A DNA stretch of 64,000 bases from the NCBI RefSeq assembly GCF_002259405.1, contig NZ_NPFW01000002.1, positions 356,192 to 420,191 on the forward strand, written 5' to 3'. The DNA is from Rhodococcus sp. 14-2483-1-2 (GTDB lineage Bacteria > Actinomycetota > Actinomycetes > Mycobacteriales > Mycobacteriaceae). Position 1 is the first letter of the stretch. The number at the start of each line of letters is the position of its first letter. The translations under genes were made by a program, and so were the position numbers. The notes under the pieces are model-generated. The model did no database searches, was not told the origin of the DNA, and worked only from the letters and a program-made list of their open reading frames with translations. This document shows positions 26,341 to 34,810 of this stretch, in pieces.

Positions 26341-27155
26341 AGGCGAAGCTCCGACGGCCGCGCCGGCGTCACCCGCGCCCGTAGTGCCGAGCCCAGTACG
26401 GCTACGGACAGCGTGGCGACGAGCAGGATCGCGGCGGGGAACACCAAGGTCCACCAACTCCCCAGCAGCAGTGAACTGCGGGCTTCCTCGAGCAGAGTAC
26501 CCAGGCTCGGCTCGTGCGGAGGCAGGCCGAACCCCAGGAAGGACAGCGTCGATTCGTGCCATACCGCGTGTGGGAGCAACAGGACGACGGCGATCATGGC
26601 CTGGGGCAACACGGCGGGAACGAAGTGTCTAGTCGCCACGTGAAACCGACTGGCTCCGGCCACGATTGCCACGTCGACGAACGCGCGCTCGCGCAGCCGA
26701 AGGATCTCCGATCGCACGATGCGAGCCACCTGCGTCCAGTGTGTCAATGCGATCGACGCCACGATGGCGACGACGCTACCGCGAAACATCGCCACGATCA
26801 CGATGCCGAGCAGCAGGTGGGGCAACGCGTTGACGGCGTCGGTGCTGCGCATGACGATTCGATCGACCCGCCCACCCCACACCCCCGCGGCCAGACCGAC
26901 GACGCAGCCGAGGACCGTCGCCAGTACCGCGCAGGCCACCGCGACGAGCAACGATGTGCCGATGGCCGATGCACTGCGCACGAACAGGTCTCGGCCGGCC
27001 GAGTCGGTGCCGAACGGATGCTGCGCCGAAGGGCCGAGCCTGGCCGACGAGAAGTCGACGACCCGATCGTCCACCCCCGCGAAGATGGGGACGAAGATCG
27101 CGTACACGGCCAGAGCGGCGAGGGACCCGCCCGCGATTGCCGTTCGCCTAGCCAT
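26337..27155 (-). CDS. ABC transporter permease (OppC/NikC type)
   Basis: 272 residues with about six hydrophobic segments. HPFGTDSAGRDLFVRSA is the OppC/DppC N-terminal hallmark, and the EAA coupling loop reads RERAFVDVAIVAGASRFHVATRHFVPAVLP. The ATG at 27155 overlaps the stop of the other permease by eight bases. It forms the membrane channel with that partner. Confidence 0.9.
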   Translation of the reverse strand: MARRTAIAGGSLAALAVYAIFVPIFAGVDDRVVDFSSARLGPSAQHPFGTDSAGRDLFVRSASAIGTSLLVAVACAVLATVLGCVVGLAAGVWGGRVDRIVMRSTDAVNALPHLLLGIVIVAMFRGSVVAIVASIALTHWTQVARIVRSEILRLRERAFVDVAIVAGASRFHVATRHFVPAVLPQAMIAVVLLLPHAVWHESTLSFLGFGLPPHEPSLGTLLEEARSSLLLGSWWTLVFPAAILLVATLSVAVLGSALRARVTPARPSELRL

Positions 27156-28149
27156 CCGCGCGCACCCTCGGATCGAGACGCACGACCAGTACATCGGCGA
27201 GCAGCGAGCCGAGCATGACGGCAACGGTGGTCCCGAGAGTCAGGACGGCCAGCAACGGCATGTCCAGATCTCGCGCCGACTGCACGACGGCTCCTGCGAC
27301 CCCCGGCCACCCGAATATCTCTTCCACCAGCACTGCCCCGACGACCAACTCGGGCAACCGAACTCCGACGACGTTGACGAAGGGGGCCGATGCGGCAGGC
27401 ACGATGTGTCGGCGAGTGATCTGCGCGGTGGGGATGCCGCGAGCTACCGCACCGGCCACGAAGTCCTCACCTCGTGCCGAGACGATCGACTCGCGAACCG
27501 ACAGCAGCAGCCACGGAACCTGTGAGAGGGCCAGAACCGATGCAGGAAGCAGTAGATGGCGGAGCACTCCGCCGACGGTGGGATCGCTGCCACCGTCGGA
27601 GATTCCGGCCACGGGCAACCACCCGAGACCGAGCGAGAACACGGCGATCGCGGCGAGCGAGAACACGAACGGCGGCACCCCCTGGACGGTGATGCATGCA
27701 GTGCCGACGAGGCGGTCCAACCGGCCACCGGCACGGATGCCGGCAACGATGCCGACCGTGAAGGCAATCGCAACTGCAGCCGACAGCGCGACTCCCGCCA
27801 ACAACATCGTCCACGGAATACGTTCGACGAGAACCTGACTCACCGGTTGTCCATAGGATCGCGACTGCCCGAGGTCTCCTGTGACGACACCCTGCAACCA
27901 CTGCCAGTAGGCGACGAACCACGGCCGATCGAGGCCGAGGGCAGCCGTCATCGATGCCTTGTCCGCCTCTGTCGTCGTCGTGTATCGGGTTCCGAGGTAG
28001 CCGACGAGTGGATCGAACGGGGATACCGCTGCGGCGGCGAAGAGACCGAGCGAGACGACGCCGCACACCGGAATCAGCAGCATCAGTCGACGGCGAACCA
28101 TCACGCCGATGCCGCGCGAGGTCGTGAAGTGCCGCTGATCGACGGTCAC
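27148..28149 (-). CDS. ABC transporter permease (OppB/NikB type)
   Basis: 333 residues starting at the GTG at 28149, overlapping the binding-protein stop (GTGA). The first hydrophobic segment is followed by a periplasmic-side loop with LGLDRPWFVAYWQWLQGVVTGDLGQS, the usual OppB signature, and the EAA loop is SARGEDFVAGAVARGIPTAQITRRHIVPAA. Order binding protein, OppB, OppC, OppD, OppF is that of standard peptide/nickel importers. Confidence 0.9.
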   Translation of the reverse strand: MTVDQRHFTTSRGIGVMVRRRLMLLIPVCGVVSLGLFAAAAVSPFDPLVGYLGTRYTTTTEADKASMTAALGLDRPWFVAYWQWLQGVVTGDLGQSRSYGQPVSQVLVERIPWTMLLAGVALSAAVAIAFTVGIVAGIRAGGRLDRLVGTACITVQGVPPFVFSLAAIAVFSLGLGWLPVAGISDGGSDPTVGGVLRHLLLPASVLALSQVPWLLLSVRESIVSARGEDFVAGAVARGIPTAQITRRHIVPAASAPFVNVVGVRLPELVVGAVLVEEIFGWPGVAGAVVQSARDLDMPLLAVLTLGTTVAVMLGSLLADVLVVRLDPRVRADG

Positions 28150-29753
28150 GAAGAGCGAGTCCACGTCTGCAACGACCACCACGGACCCCACGTGACGCCG
28201 TGGGAATGCGGCTCGAGCACCGGTCCGGACATCGTCCAGTCCGAATCCTTGGATACGTAGGTGTGATCGAGAAAGACGAGGAAGACGTATCCCGGATCGG
28301 CCACGTAGGCGCGCTGCATCTCCCGATACGCCTCCGCGCGCACCGCGGGATCGAGGCTGCGCCTGCCGGTGTCCAGGGCGGCGTCGACCGTCGAGTTCGA
28401 GTAGTCGGCCGCGTTGTCGTAGATACTTCCGACGCCCGGCGCGACGAACGACGAGTCGAGTGCGCGATAGGCCTGAGTATCGGCATCGTAGGGCTCTTCT
28501 CCACCGCCGAGCAGCGTGGAATCGACGCCGATTCTGGGGTCGATCCGGTCCCAGGACAACGCTTCGAGGGTGACCTCGACCCCCACCGCCACCGCATCGG
28601 ACGCGAAGGCCTGGGCCAGATCTCGCCGTACGGTATCGGTCGAGTTGTACATCACGGTGATCTCCGCGCGCTGCCCACCACGCGCGCGAATGCCATCGGG
28701 ACCGGGGAGCCAGCCGCCGTCGGACAGTATCTGCCGGGCAGCGGCCGGGTCGTACTCGAACACCGCAGTCGGCTCGTAGGACTCGCCGAACACGGACGGT
28801 ACGGGGGTGGCCGCCGGTCGGCCGTATCCGCCGAGGACCCCGTCGATCATCGCCTGTCGATTCACGGCGAGATTGAGGGCGAGCCGCATGTCTCGGTTTC
28901 CGGTGACCGGTGAGTTCGTCGGTAACGACACACCCCGCCAATCCGCGGAGACGTTGGACGACAACGTCATGCCTTCACGTCCGTCCAGACTCTGCGACAG
29001 AAGCGGCGGCAGGTTCGTCCCGTCGATGTCGCCTGCCGCCATCCGCTGGGCTCTGGTGTTGTCGTCCGGGACGTACAGCAGGGTGAGTTTCTTCACCTCG
29101 GGCGCTCCGCCCCAGTAGTTTTCGTTGGCCTCGAATTCCGCTCGATCCGGTGACAGATCGACCAGGACGTAGGGGCCGGTTCCGACAGGAGCGCGGTTGA
29201 GTGGCGATTCGGCGGCGAGCCCGGGATCCGCGACGGCCTCCGACGGGACGATTCCGATGAGCAACTTCGTCGGAAACGGCGCGTACGAGTACGCAAGTCG
29301 AAATTCGACGGTCGAATCGTCGACCGCGACGACGTCGTCGATCATGTCGAACGACGACCGCGCCTCCGACGCCGAAGCCGGATCCAGAATCGCCTCGTAG
29401 GTAGCGACGACGTCTGCTGCGTCGAACGTGGACCCATCGGAGAAGACCACCCCATCGCGAAGCGTCGCCGTCCATACCGTCGCATCGTCGTTGGCCGTCG
29501 GAACCTCGACGGCGAGTGCGGGTTCGAGCGGTGGCAGACCGTCGGCGCCGCCGATGCGCAACAACCCGTCGTACATTTTCGCCTCGCCGGCAGCGCCGTA
29601 CCCGGCGACCGGGTTGTACCCGCCGAGTTCGTAGCCGTCGGCCAACACGAGTCCATCCGAGGATACGAGTCCCGATTGCGACGGTGCCGAGCACGCAGTC
29701 GAGAACAGCGCGCACGAGATCGCGACGATGGCTGTCGAGCCGAGCTTGATCAT
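28146..29753 (-). CDS. Peptide/nickel-type ABC substrate-binding lipoprotein
   Basis: 535 residues of the SBP_bac_5 (OppA/NikA/DppA) family. The signal peptide ends in a lipobox LFSTAC with Cys21 as the lipidated residue, so the protein is tethered to the outer face of the membrane. GTGPYVLVDLSPDRAEFEANENYWGG and the long C-terminal lobe are typical. Ligand cannot be read from sequence; dipeptides, nickel chelates or other small oligomers are possible. It heads the importer operon and diverges from a PucR regulator. Confidence 0.9.
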   Translation of the reverse strand: MIKLGSTAIVAISCALFSTACSAPSQSGLVSSDGLVLADGYELGGYNPVAGYGAAGEAKMYDGLLRIGGADGLPPLEPALAVEVPTANDDATVWTATLRDGVVFSDGSTFDAADVVATYEAILDPASASEARSSFDMIDDVVAVDDSTVEFRLAYSYAPFPTKLLIGIVPSEAVADPGLAAESPLNRAPVGTGPYVLVDLSPDRAEFEANENYWGGAPEVKKLTLLYVPDDNTRAQRMAAGDIDGTNLPPLLSQSLDGREGMTLSSNVSADWRGVSLPTNSPVTGNRDMRLALNLAVNRQAMIDGVLGGYGRPAATPVPSVFGESYEPTAVFEYDPAAARQILSDGGWLPGPDGIRARGGQRAEITVMYNSTDTVRRDLAQAFASDAVAVGVEVTLEALSWDRIDPRIGVDSTLLGGGEEPYDADTQAYRALDSSFVAPGVGSIYDNAADYSNSTVDAALDTGRRSLDPAVRAEAYREMQRAYVADPGYVFLVFLDHTYVSKDSDWTMSGPVLEPHSHGVTWGPWWSLQTWTRSS

Positions 29754-29865
29754 CTACCTGCCTAAGTCGAACGTCGAGTCGAGCGCAACGATGCTTCCAC
29801 ACCCGTGTAACCGATCGGTGTCGGCGGCTTACCATGATGGGAGTCGACGAGGAGCAAGACACCAC
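29754..29865. promoter_or_regulatory. Divergent region, ABC importer operon and PucR regulator
   Basis: A perfect 10-bp palindrome ACCGATCGGT occupies 29810-29819 within this 112-bp gap, flanked by ACACC on one side and GTGT on the other. It is the only clear dyad and is a candidate operator for the adjacent regulator. Confidence 0.35.
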
Positions 29866-31080
29866 ATGGCCACACAGCGGGACGCGGTACCGCTCGACAC
29901 GGTCGCCGCGCTCGCCGCGTCGGACGCAGGCGGACTCGACGTCGCCTTACTGGGCAGCTTTCTGCACGTTCTCACCGACGCGGTGGATGCGGGCGTCCCC
30001 CTCAGACGCAAGCAGCTACGCGAATTTCGTGCGCAGGGCGATGCCGCGGCGCGGGCGGGAGTCGCATTGCGCGCCTTGCTCGATCTGTATTTGAGCTCCG
30101 CGTGGCGGTTGTGGCGCGAGCTGCCCGCCGTCGCCGCGGCCGCCGAGGATCCCTCCGGCGTCGTCACCGCGGGCGAAGTGATGCTGCGTGCGGTCGACGA
30201 CGCGGTGGCCGAACTGGCCGAGGGCTATCAGCTCGCGCGTCGCACTCTCGTGCGCGCCGAGGTGCTCGCCCGACGCGAATTCGTCGACGATCTGCTCTCG
30301 GGCACCTCCGATGTGGCCGGGGTGCTCGGGCGTGCACAGGCCTTCGGGCTGGACCTGTCGAGTCCACATGCGGTGGCCGTCGTGACCTCGACCACTCCGT
30401 TCACCGACGCCAGCTCCGCGATCGGCCTCGTCGAGCGCACCGTGCAGGGGAGCAAGGGCGATGCCGAATTACTCGTCGCGACCAAGCAGGACCGTTTGAT
30501 CCTCGTGTTTCCGGCACCCGACCTGGACGCCGTCGACCACGTACTGACCCGGGTGGGACGCGCCCTCGGCACGCCCGCCCTCGCGTCGAACGAATCGGTC
30601 GATCTCCGCCGGGCGGGCGAGTACGGCCGGACACAGATCGGGGTCGGCCGCGCTCGAGGTGGAGCTGTCGGTGTTGCGGCGTCCTACCGAGAAGCGCTCG
30701 ACGCACTCGAACTGGCCTCGGCACTCGGGCTCGACGCACCCGTTGTCGATGCCCGCGATCTGCTCGTCTATCGGGTGCTGATCAGTGATCGCGCGGCTAT
30801 CGCCGACCTGGTGGACACGTTGCTGACCCCGCTCCTGGTCGCCCGCGGTGGAGCAGGTCCCCTCCTCGAGACATTGCAGGTGTACTTCGACACCGGCGCG
30901 AACTCTGCGTCGACTGCGCGCCGCATGCATCTGTCCGTTCGCGCGGTCACCTACAGATTGTCGCGAATAAAGGATTTGACCGGGCAGGATGTGGGCAACC
31001 CCGTCGAGGCATTTGCGCTGCACACAGCGGTGCTCGGCGCAATGTTGCTCGACTGGCCGTCCACCCGTCTGTCATCTTGA
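29866..31080 (+). CDS. PucR/CdaR-type transcriptional regulator
   Basis: 404 residues from the ATG at 29866. The N-terminal third is helical with many alanines, the middle (about 150-270) is a GGDEF-like CdaR domain without catalytic residues, and the last 70 residues are the PucR helix-turn-helix (LQVYFDTGANSASTARRMHLSVRAVTYRLSRI, read in parts). It faces the five-gene ABC importer across 112 bp and is the obvious candidate to regulate it. It is distinct from the other two PucR proteins in the window. Confidence 0.85.
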   Translation: MATQRDAVPLDTVAALAASDAGGLDVALLGSFLHVLTDAVDAGVPLRRKQLREFRAQGDAAARAGVALRALLDLYLSSAWRLWRELPAVAAAAEDPSGVVTAGEVMLRAVDDAVAELAEGYQLARRTLVRAEVLARREFVDDLLSGTSDVAGVLGRAQAFGLDLSSPHAVAVVTSTTPFTDASSAIGLVERTVQGSKGDAELLVATKQDRLILVFPAPDLDAVDHVLTRVGRALGTPALASNESVDLRRAGEYGRTQIGVGRARGGAVGVAASYREALDALELASALGLDAPVVDARDLLVYRVLISDRAAIADLVDTLLTPLLVARGGAGPLLETLQVYFDTGANSASTARRMHLSVRAVTYRLSRIKDLTGQDVGNPVEAFALHTAVLGAMLLDWPSTRLSS

Positions 31081-31307
31081 CCTAGCAAAGATGCTTACAT
31101 TGCCGGTATCCGGCAACCAAATGCGACAGAAGATGTCCGCAAAACGACCATGCCTGCAGGAAAGTGAACAGTCACACTGGAGTAGTCGAGGTCGAAGCCG
31201 CACGAGTGGAGCCCGCGGAACGACTTGTCGAGCCGCACCGGGTCCACTCGCGGCCAGTAACACCATCGAATTCGGACGTACGAGAAACGTAAAGGAGCAT
31301 GTGACAG

Positions 31308-31460
31308 ATGTCGTTGACACAGAAGCTGACATCGTTCGCTCGCAGCCCGCAGGGCAAGAAGATGATCGATCAAGCACGTCGGTACGCGACCAAGCCCGAG
31401 AATCAGGCGAAGTTGAAGCAGCTCGGCAGCAAATTCACTAGTAGAGGTGGCCGTTCATGA
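31308..31460 (+). CDS. 50-residue basic protein coupled to terC
   Basis: An open frame of 50 codons starting MSLTQKLTSFARSP and ending KQLGSKFTSRGGRS. It has an AAAGGAG ribosome site at 31291-31297, ten bases before the ATG. Its stop overlaps the terC ATG (ATGA, 31457-31460), good evidence that it is translated. The sequence is highly basic (about 11 Lys/Arg), contains the repeated element of a helix-forming KKMIDQARRYATKPENQAKL, and has no membrane segment. I do not recognise a family. A role tied to TerC is suggested by the coupling. Confidence 0.7.
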   Translation: MSLTQKLTSFARSPQGKKMIDQARRYATKPENQAKLKQLGSKFTSRGGRS

Positions 31461-32524
31461 ACGTCGTCCCGTGGTGGGCATGGGCGGCATTCGGTGCCGT
31501 CGTCCTGATCCTGTTGGCCATCGACCTGTTGGCGCACCGCGGTGCCCACATCATCGGCTTCAAGGAAGCCGCGTGGTGGAGCGCCCTGTGGGTCGGTGTG
31601 GCCATCATCTTCGGCATCGTGGTGTTCTTCACGTTGGGAACCACGGCCGGAGTCGAATACACGACGGCTTGGTTGCTGGAGAAGAGTCTGTCGGTCGACA
31701 ACCTCTTCGTCTTCGCGCTGATCTTCGGTTACTTCAAGGTTCCGCGTGAGTACCAGCACCGCGTGCTGTTCTTCGGTGTGATCGGTGCCCTGGTCTTCCG
31801 TGCGATCTTCCTGGCCGCCGGTGTGGCCATCGTCAGCAAGTTCGCTGCCGTTCTGTTCGTCTTCGCAGCCATCCTCCTCTACAGCGCTTACAAGCTGATG
31901 AAGGACGAGGACGACTCGTACGACCCGAGCACCTCGATCGCAGTTCGCCTGCTTCGCAAGATCATTCCTGTCCGCGACGAATACGAGGGCACCAAGTTCT
32001 TCGTCAAGGAAGCCGGCAAGCGGGTGGCCACGCCACTTCTCGCCGTCGTGGTGGCGATCGAAGCCGCCGACCTGGTCTTCGCAGTGGACAGCGTTCCTGC
32101 CGTTCTCGCGGTGACCGACGACCCGTTCATCGTCTACTCCTCGAACGCGTTCGCCATCCTCGGCCTTCGCGCCCTGTACTTCCTGCTCGCAGGGTTGCTC
32201 GAGAAGTTCCACTACCTGTCCAAGGGACTGGCGATCATCCTCGCCTTCATCGGCGTCAAGCTGATCCTGCAGGCCGGACACAAGGTGATCAGCACCTCGA
32301 TCCCCGAGATCCCCTCGCTGGTCAGCCTGGTGGTCATCATCGTGGTCCTGGCAGGCTCGATCATCCTGAGCCTGAAGAACCCGCCGAAGGAAGACGACGA
32401 AGCAGGCAAGATCGACGAGGTCGCCGCCAACAGTCCGATCGTCGATCCGACGGATGGAACATCCACCGCCGGCACGTCGCCGACGGGAACCTCCGGTACG
32501 GATTCACCGAGACTCGACAAGTAG
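31457..32524 (+). CDS. TerC family integral membrane protein
   Basis: 355 residues with about nine hydrophobic segments. TerC family hallmarks are present: EKSLSVDNLFVFALIFGYFKVP with the conserved acidic residues in TM3, and AVVVAIEAADLVFAVDSVPAVLAVTDDPFIVYSSNAFAILGLRALYF in the second half (quoted parts shorter than the block). Family members, including the Alx/MeeF group, export manganese or support secreted metalloproteins; TerC also sits in tellurium resistance systems. The C-terminus adds a Ser/Thr/Gly/Pro-rich tail of 35 residues. A strong terminator follows. Confidence 0.92.
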   Translation: MNVVPWWAWAAFGAVVLILLAIDLLAHRGAHIIGFKEAAWWSALWVGVAIIFGIVVFFTLGTTAGVEYTTAWLLEKSLSVDNLFVFALIFGYFKVPREYQHRVLFFGVIGALVFRAIFLAAGVAIVSKFAAVLFVFAAILLYSAYKLMKDEDDSYDPSTSIAVRLLRKIIPVRDEYEGTKFFVKEAGKRVATPLLAVVVAIEAADLVFAVDSVPAVLAVTDDPFIVYSSNAFAILGLRALYFLLAGLLEKFHYLSKGLAIILAFIGVKLILQAGHKVISTSIPEIPSLVSLVVIIVVLAGSIILSLKNPPKEDDEAGKIDEVAANSPIVDPTDGTSTAGTSPTGTSGTDSPRLDK

Positions 32525-32538
32525 AAGCACCGCACGAG

Positions 32539-32571
32539 ACATGCCCCGCCGATCTGTTCGGCGGGGCATGT
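32539..32571 (+). terminator. Strong hairpin after terC
   Basis: ACATGCCCCGCCGA (32539-32552) pairs perfectly with TCGGCGGGGCATGT (32558-32571), a 14-bp stem with a five-base loop, followed by TTGTGTT. It closes the small-protein/terC unit and lies 34 bp before dps. Its right arm supplies the GTTT of the candidate dps promoter. Confidence 0.85.
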
Positions 32572-32595
32572 TTGTGTTCCGGGGCGTTGGGGCAA
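32570..32595 (+). promoter_or_regulatory. Candidate SigF/SigB-type promoter of dps
   Basis: GTTT (32570-32573), a 16-base spacer, then GGGCAA (32590-32595) resembles the actinobacterial general-stress consensus GTTT-N15-17-GGGTAT with one mismatch in the -10. The start codon is only ten bases further, so the transcript would have almost no leader; no Shine-Dalgarno sequence is visible before the ATG, which fits. Confidence 0.45.
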
Positions 32596-32604
32596 TCACT
32601 GATC

Positions 32605-33153
32605 ATGGCTGAAAAGAACTCGTACACCGTTCCCGGACTCACCTCGGAAAAGGGCGCGCGCGTCGCCGAGATCTTGCAAGATCGACTGAACGCGTACAAC
32701 GACCTCCATCTGACGCTCAAGCACATTCACTGGAATGTCGTCGGACCCAACTTCATCTCGGTACACGAGATGCTCGACCCGCAGGTCGAGGCTGTTCGTG
32801 GCTTCGCAGACGATGTCGCCGAGCGCATCGCGACCCTCGGCTCCTCCGCCAAGGGCACACCGGGCACCATCGTCTCCGAGCGCACCTGGGACGACTACTC
32901 GATCGGTCGCGCGACGGCCATCGAGCACCTCGGAGCTCTCGACCTGGTCTACACCGGTGTCATCGAGACCACCCGCAAGAACATCGAAGAGGTCGGCGAG
33001 ATCGACCCGGTGACCGAGGACATGCTCATCGGCCAGAGCGCGCAGCTCGAACTCTTCCACTGGTTCGTGCGGGCACACCTGGAGAACTCCGGTGGTCAGC
33101 TGTCCACCGCCAACGCGACCAGCGAGGTCGACGCGGCGAAGCAAGCAGGCTAG
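32605..33153 (+). CDS. dps: Dps family DNA-binding ferritin
   Basis: 182 residues from the ATG at 32605. The ferroxidase region is clear: LTLKHIHWNVVGPNFISVHEMLDPQVEAVRGFADDVAERI (read in parts), with His42, His54, Asp58 and Glu62-type ligands in the order of Dps dodecamers. A lysine-poor N-terminus and a short C-terminal tail SEVDAAKQAG suggest modest DNA affinity. Dps oxidises and stores iron with peroxide, protecting DNA. Strong terminators flank it on both sides, so it is a single-gene unit. Confidence 0.93.
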   Translation: MAEKNSYTVPGLTSEKGARVAEILQDRLNAYNDLHLTLKHIHWNVVGPNFISVHEMLDPQVEAVRGFADDVAERIATLGSSAKGTPGTIVSERTWDDYSIGRATAIEHLGALDLVYTGVIETTRKNIEEVGEIDPVTEDMLIGQSAQLELFHWFVRAHLENSGGQLSTANATSEVDAAKQAG

Positions 33154-33166
33154 ACACTCACACTCC

Positions 33167-33207
33167 AGCACCGACCTCGCCGTCAACCGGCGGGGTCGGT
33201 GCTTTTT
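33167..33207 (+). terminator. Rho-independent terminator after dps
   Basis: AGCACCGACCTCGCCG (33167-33182) pairs with CGGCGGGGTCGGTGCT (33188-33203) with one G-T wobble, a 16-position stem with a five-base loop followed by a run of T residues. It ends just before the convergent gene at 33221. Confidence 0.9.
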
Positions 33208-33220
33208 CGTGAACCGGCGG

Positions 33221-33682
33221 TCAGTCGGCCGGCCTCGCTTCGTGCCCGCTGCGGCCGTGGGTTCGACGCTTTTCCTTCATCTCGGCCTCGAAGACGTGGC
33301 GACGTCCGTCGAGCAACTCGTCCCGGACGGCCCTCTCGTGCTCGCGCAACGGACTCCAGTACCCGTCGTCGAATTCTTCGACGAGCTGGAACGTCCAACG
33401 CCCCGGTGCGATGTTTCGACCGATCATGTCGTCGTCGATTCGCTGCGCGATCGCGTCGTGATCTGCATCGGCAAGTGCCTCGACGGCCTCGCCCAGCAGC
33501 AGGTCGGAATGTCCCATCAGTTGGTGGAACGAGTAGAGATGTCCCCGGGCCCGCTCCACGCACTCGAGCGCCTCGGACATCTTTCCCACTGCGGCCACGG
33601 TCGCGTCGTCCACGCCGCTCGGGCGCCGATGTTCGGCCGATGGGGTCTCGTGTGACGGCTGTGCACCGATCTCTGTATCCAT
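33221..33682 (-). CDS. Conserved-looking hypothetical protein, helical
   Basis: 153 residues, acidic to neutral, predicted mostly helical with no membrane segment or signal peptide. The central region has the regular pattern FHQLMGHSDLLLGEAVEAL and GRNIAPGRWTFQLVEEFDD, then a conserved aromatic WSPLREHERAVRDELLDGRRH. The tail is basic and disordered. I do not recognise the family. It lies between dps and csbD, so a stress-related role is plausible but unproven. Confidence 0.7.
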   Translation of the reverse strand: MDTEIGAQPSHETPSAEHRRPSGVDDATVAAVGKMSEALECVERARGHLYSFHQLMGHSDLLLGEAVEALADADHDAIAQRIDDDMIGRNIAPGRWTFQLVEEFDDGYWSPLREHERAVRDELLDGRRHVFEAEMKEKRRTHGRSGHEARPAD

Positions 33683-33731
33683 TGGCGAGGACTACCCCGA
33701 TCACCCCGGCACTACCCGCGCGCGCTTCGAT

Positions 33732-33756
33732 GATTACTGCGGGCTGTCACGGGTAT
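33732..33756 (+). promoter_or_regulatory. Candidate SigF/SigB-type promoter of csbD
   Basis: GATT (33732-33735), 15 bases, then an exact GGGTAT (33751-33756). The -10 matches the SigF consensus fully and the -35 in three of four positions. It is 46 bp upstream of the csbD start. Confidence 0.55.
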
Positions 33757-33801
33757 AGCTCCTCGTGAACGGATAGAACAATCGATTTCGAGGAGTTCAC
33801 C

Positions 33802-33999
33802 ATGGCTGATTTCATCGACAAGGCAAAGCACAAGGCAGAAGAGCTCGTGGGCGAAGCCAAGGAAAAGATCGGCCACAAGACCGACAACGACGACCTTGCT
33901 GCCGAAGGCGCAAAGGATCAGGCGTCGGGCAAGACCAAGCAGGTCGGCGACGACGTCTCGGACGCCGCAGGCAACATCAAGGACAAGTTCACGAACTGA
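33802..33999 (+). CDS. csbD: CsbD family stress protein
   Basis: 65 residues, very hydrophilic and Lys/Asp/Ala-rich: DKAKHKAEELVGEAKEKIGHKTDND, then EGAKDQASGKTKQVGDDVSDAAG, the typical CsbD pattern. AGGAG lies just upstream of the ATG. CsbD proteins are induced by the general stress response in many bacteria, and function is not known. A strong hairpin follows, and a SigF-like promoter precedes. Confidence 0.92.
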   Translation: MADFIDKAKHKAEELVGEAKEKIGHKTDNDDLAAEGAKDQASGKTKQVGDDVSDAAGNIKDKFTN

Positions 34000-34020
34000 T
34001 CGTCTCGATCGGTCGTACCG

Positions 34021-34061
34021 AAACCCCGCACCAAGGCCGAGGCCGTGAAGGTGCGGGGTTT
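34021..34061. terminator. Hairpin between convergent csbD and EAL gene
   Basis: AAACCCCGCACC (34021-34032) pairs perfectly with GGTGCGGGGTTT (34050-34061); the A-run on one side and T-run on the other make it a bidirectional terminator for the two convergent genes. Confidence 0.85.
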
Positions 34062-34081
34062 CCTCGTCCCTTGGCCACTCG

Positions 34082-34810
34082 TCAGATCGGCGGATTCGGC
34101 AGCGGCATCGGACGGCCGAACAGCCAGCCCTGACCGAGGGTTGCTCCCAGCGACACGGCTCGACGTAGATGCCTAGGGGTTTCGATTCCTTCGGCCAGCA
34201 GAACGGCATCACTCGACCGAACATAGGCCCGCACCTGTCGCACCGCGGCACGTGAGCGATACGGGGACCGGACGATCGACGCGTCCAGTTTGACGATGTC
34301 CGGCGCGACCGAGTCCAACAGTTCCAACGTTGCAGGTGTGGCACCGACATCGTCCATGGCCACCGACATGCCGCGAGCGCGGGCTCCTCGAACCAGGGTC
34401 ATCAACAACGGGACGTTTCGGTCGAGGTCTCGCTCGGTGATCTCGAGGACGACGTCGAGGTCGTCGCCGATCGCATCGAGGTGGACATCGACGTCGCGTT
34501 CGTCGACGAAACAGCCCGGCTCGATGTTGAGAAAGAAGCGCACCCGACGCGAGTACGCGCGCTCGCGCGCCGCGCGGAGTGCAGCGGCGCGGCACGCGAC
34601 ATCGACGCGACCCACCATCCCGCGCTCTCGCGCCAGCGCGAACACGTCCTCGGGTACGGCCAGACTAGGAGACGGCCACCTGGCCAGAGCCTCGTATCCG
34701 ACGACTGCCCCGGTGGCCAGTTCTACGACGGGCTGAAACAGAGCCGCCACGGACTCCACCTGATCGAGCGCCGCCGACGCTGCGAGCACCGCGCCGTCCG
34801 GCGCGGTCAC
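34082..34810 (-). CDS. EAL-domain protein, putative c-di-GMP phosphodiesterase
   Basis: 242 residues, almost all EAL domain. The motif YEALARW has EAL at 40-42; FLNIEP, VLEITERD, MDDVGA (for DDFG), VKLDAS, AEGIET and GQGWLFGRP follow in order, so metal ligands, the catalytic Lys and the Gln/Glu pair seem kept and it may be active. No sensor domain, membrane segment or GGDEF partner is attached. It starts with a GTG overlapping the PucR gene stop (GTGA, 34807-34810), so the two are coexpressed. Confidence 0.88.
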   Translation of the reverse strand: MTAPDGAVLAASAALDQVESVAALFQPVVELATGAVVGYEALARWPSPSLAVPEDVFALARERGMVGRVDVACRAAALRAARERAYSRRVRFFLNIEPGCFVDERDVDVHLDAIGDDLDVVLEITERDLDRNVPLLMTLVRGARARGMSVAMDDVGATPATLELLDSVAPDIVKLDASIVRSPYRSRAAVRQVRAYVRSSDAVLLAEGIETPRHLRRAVSLGATLGQGWLFGRPMPLPNPPI

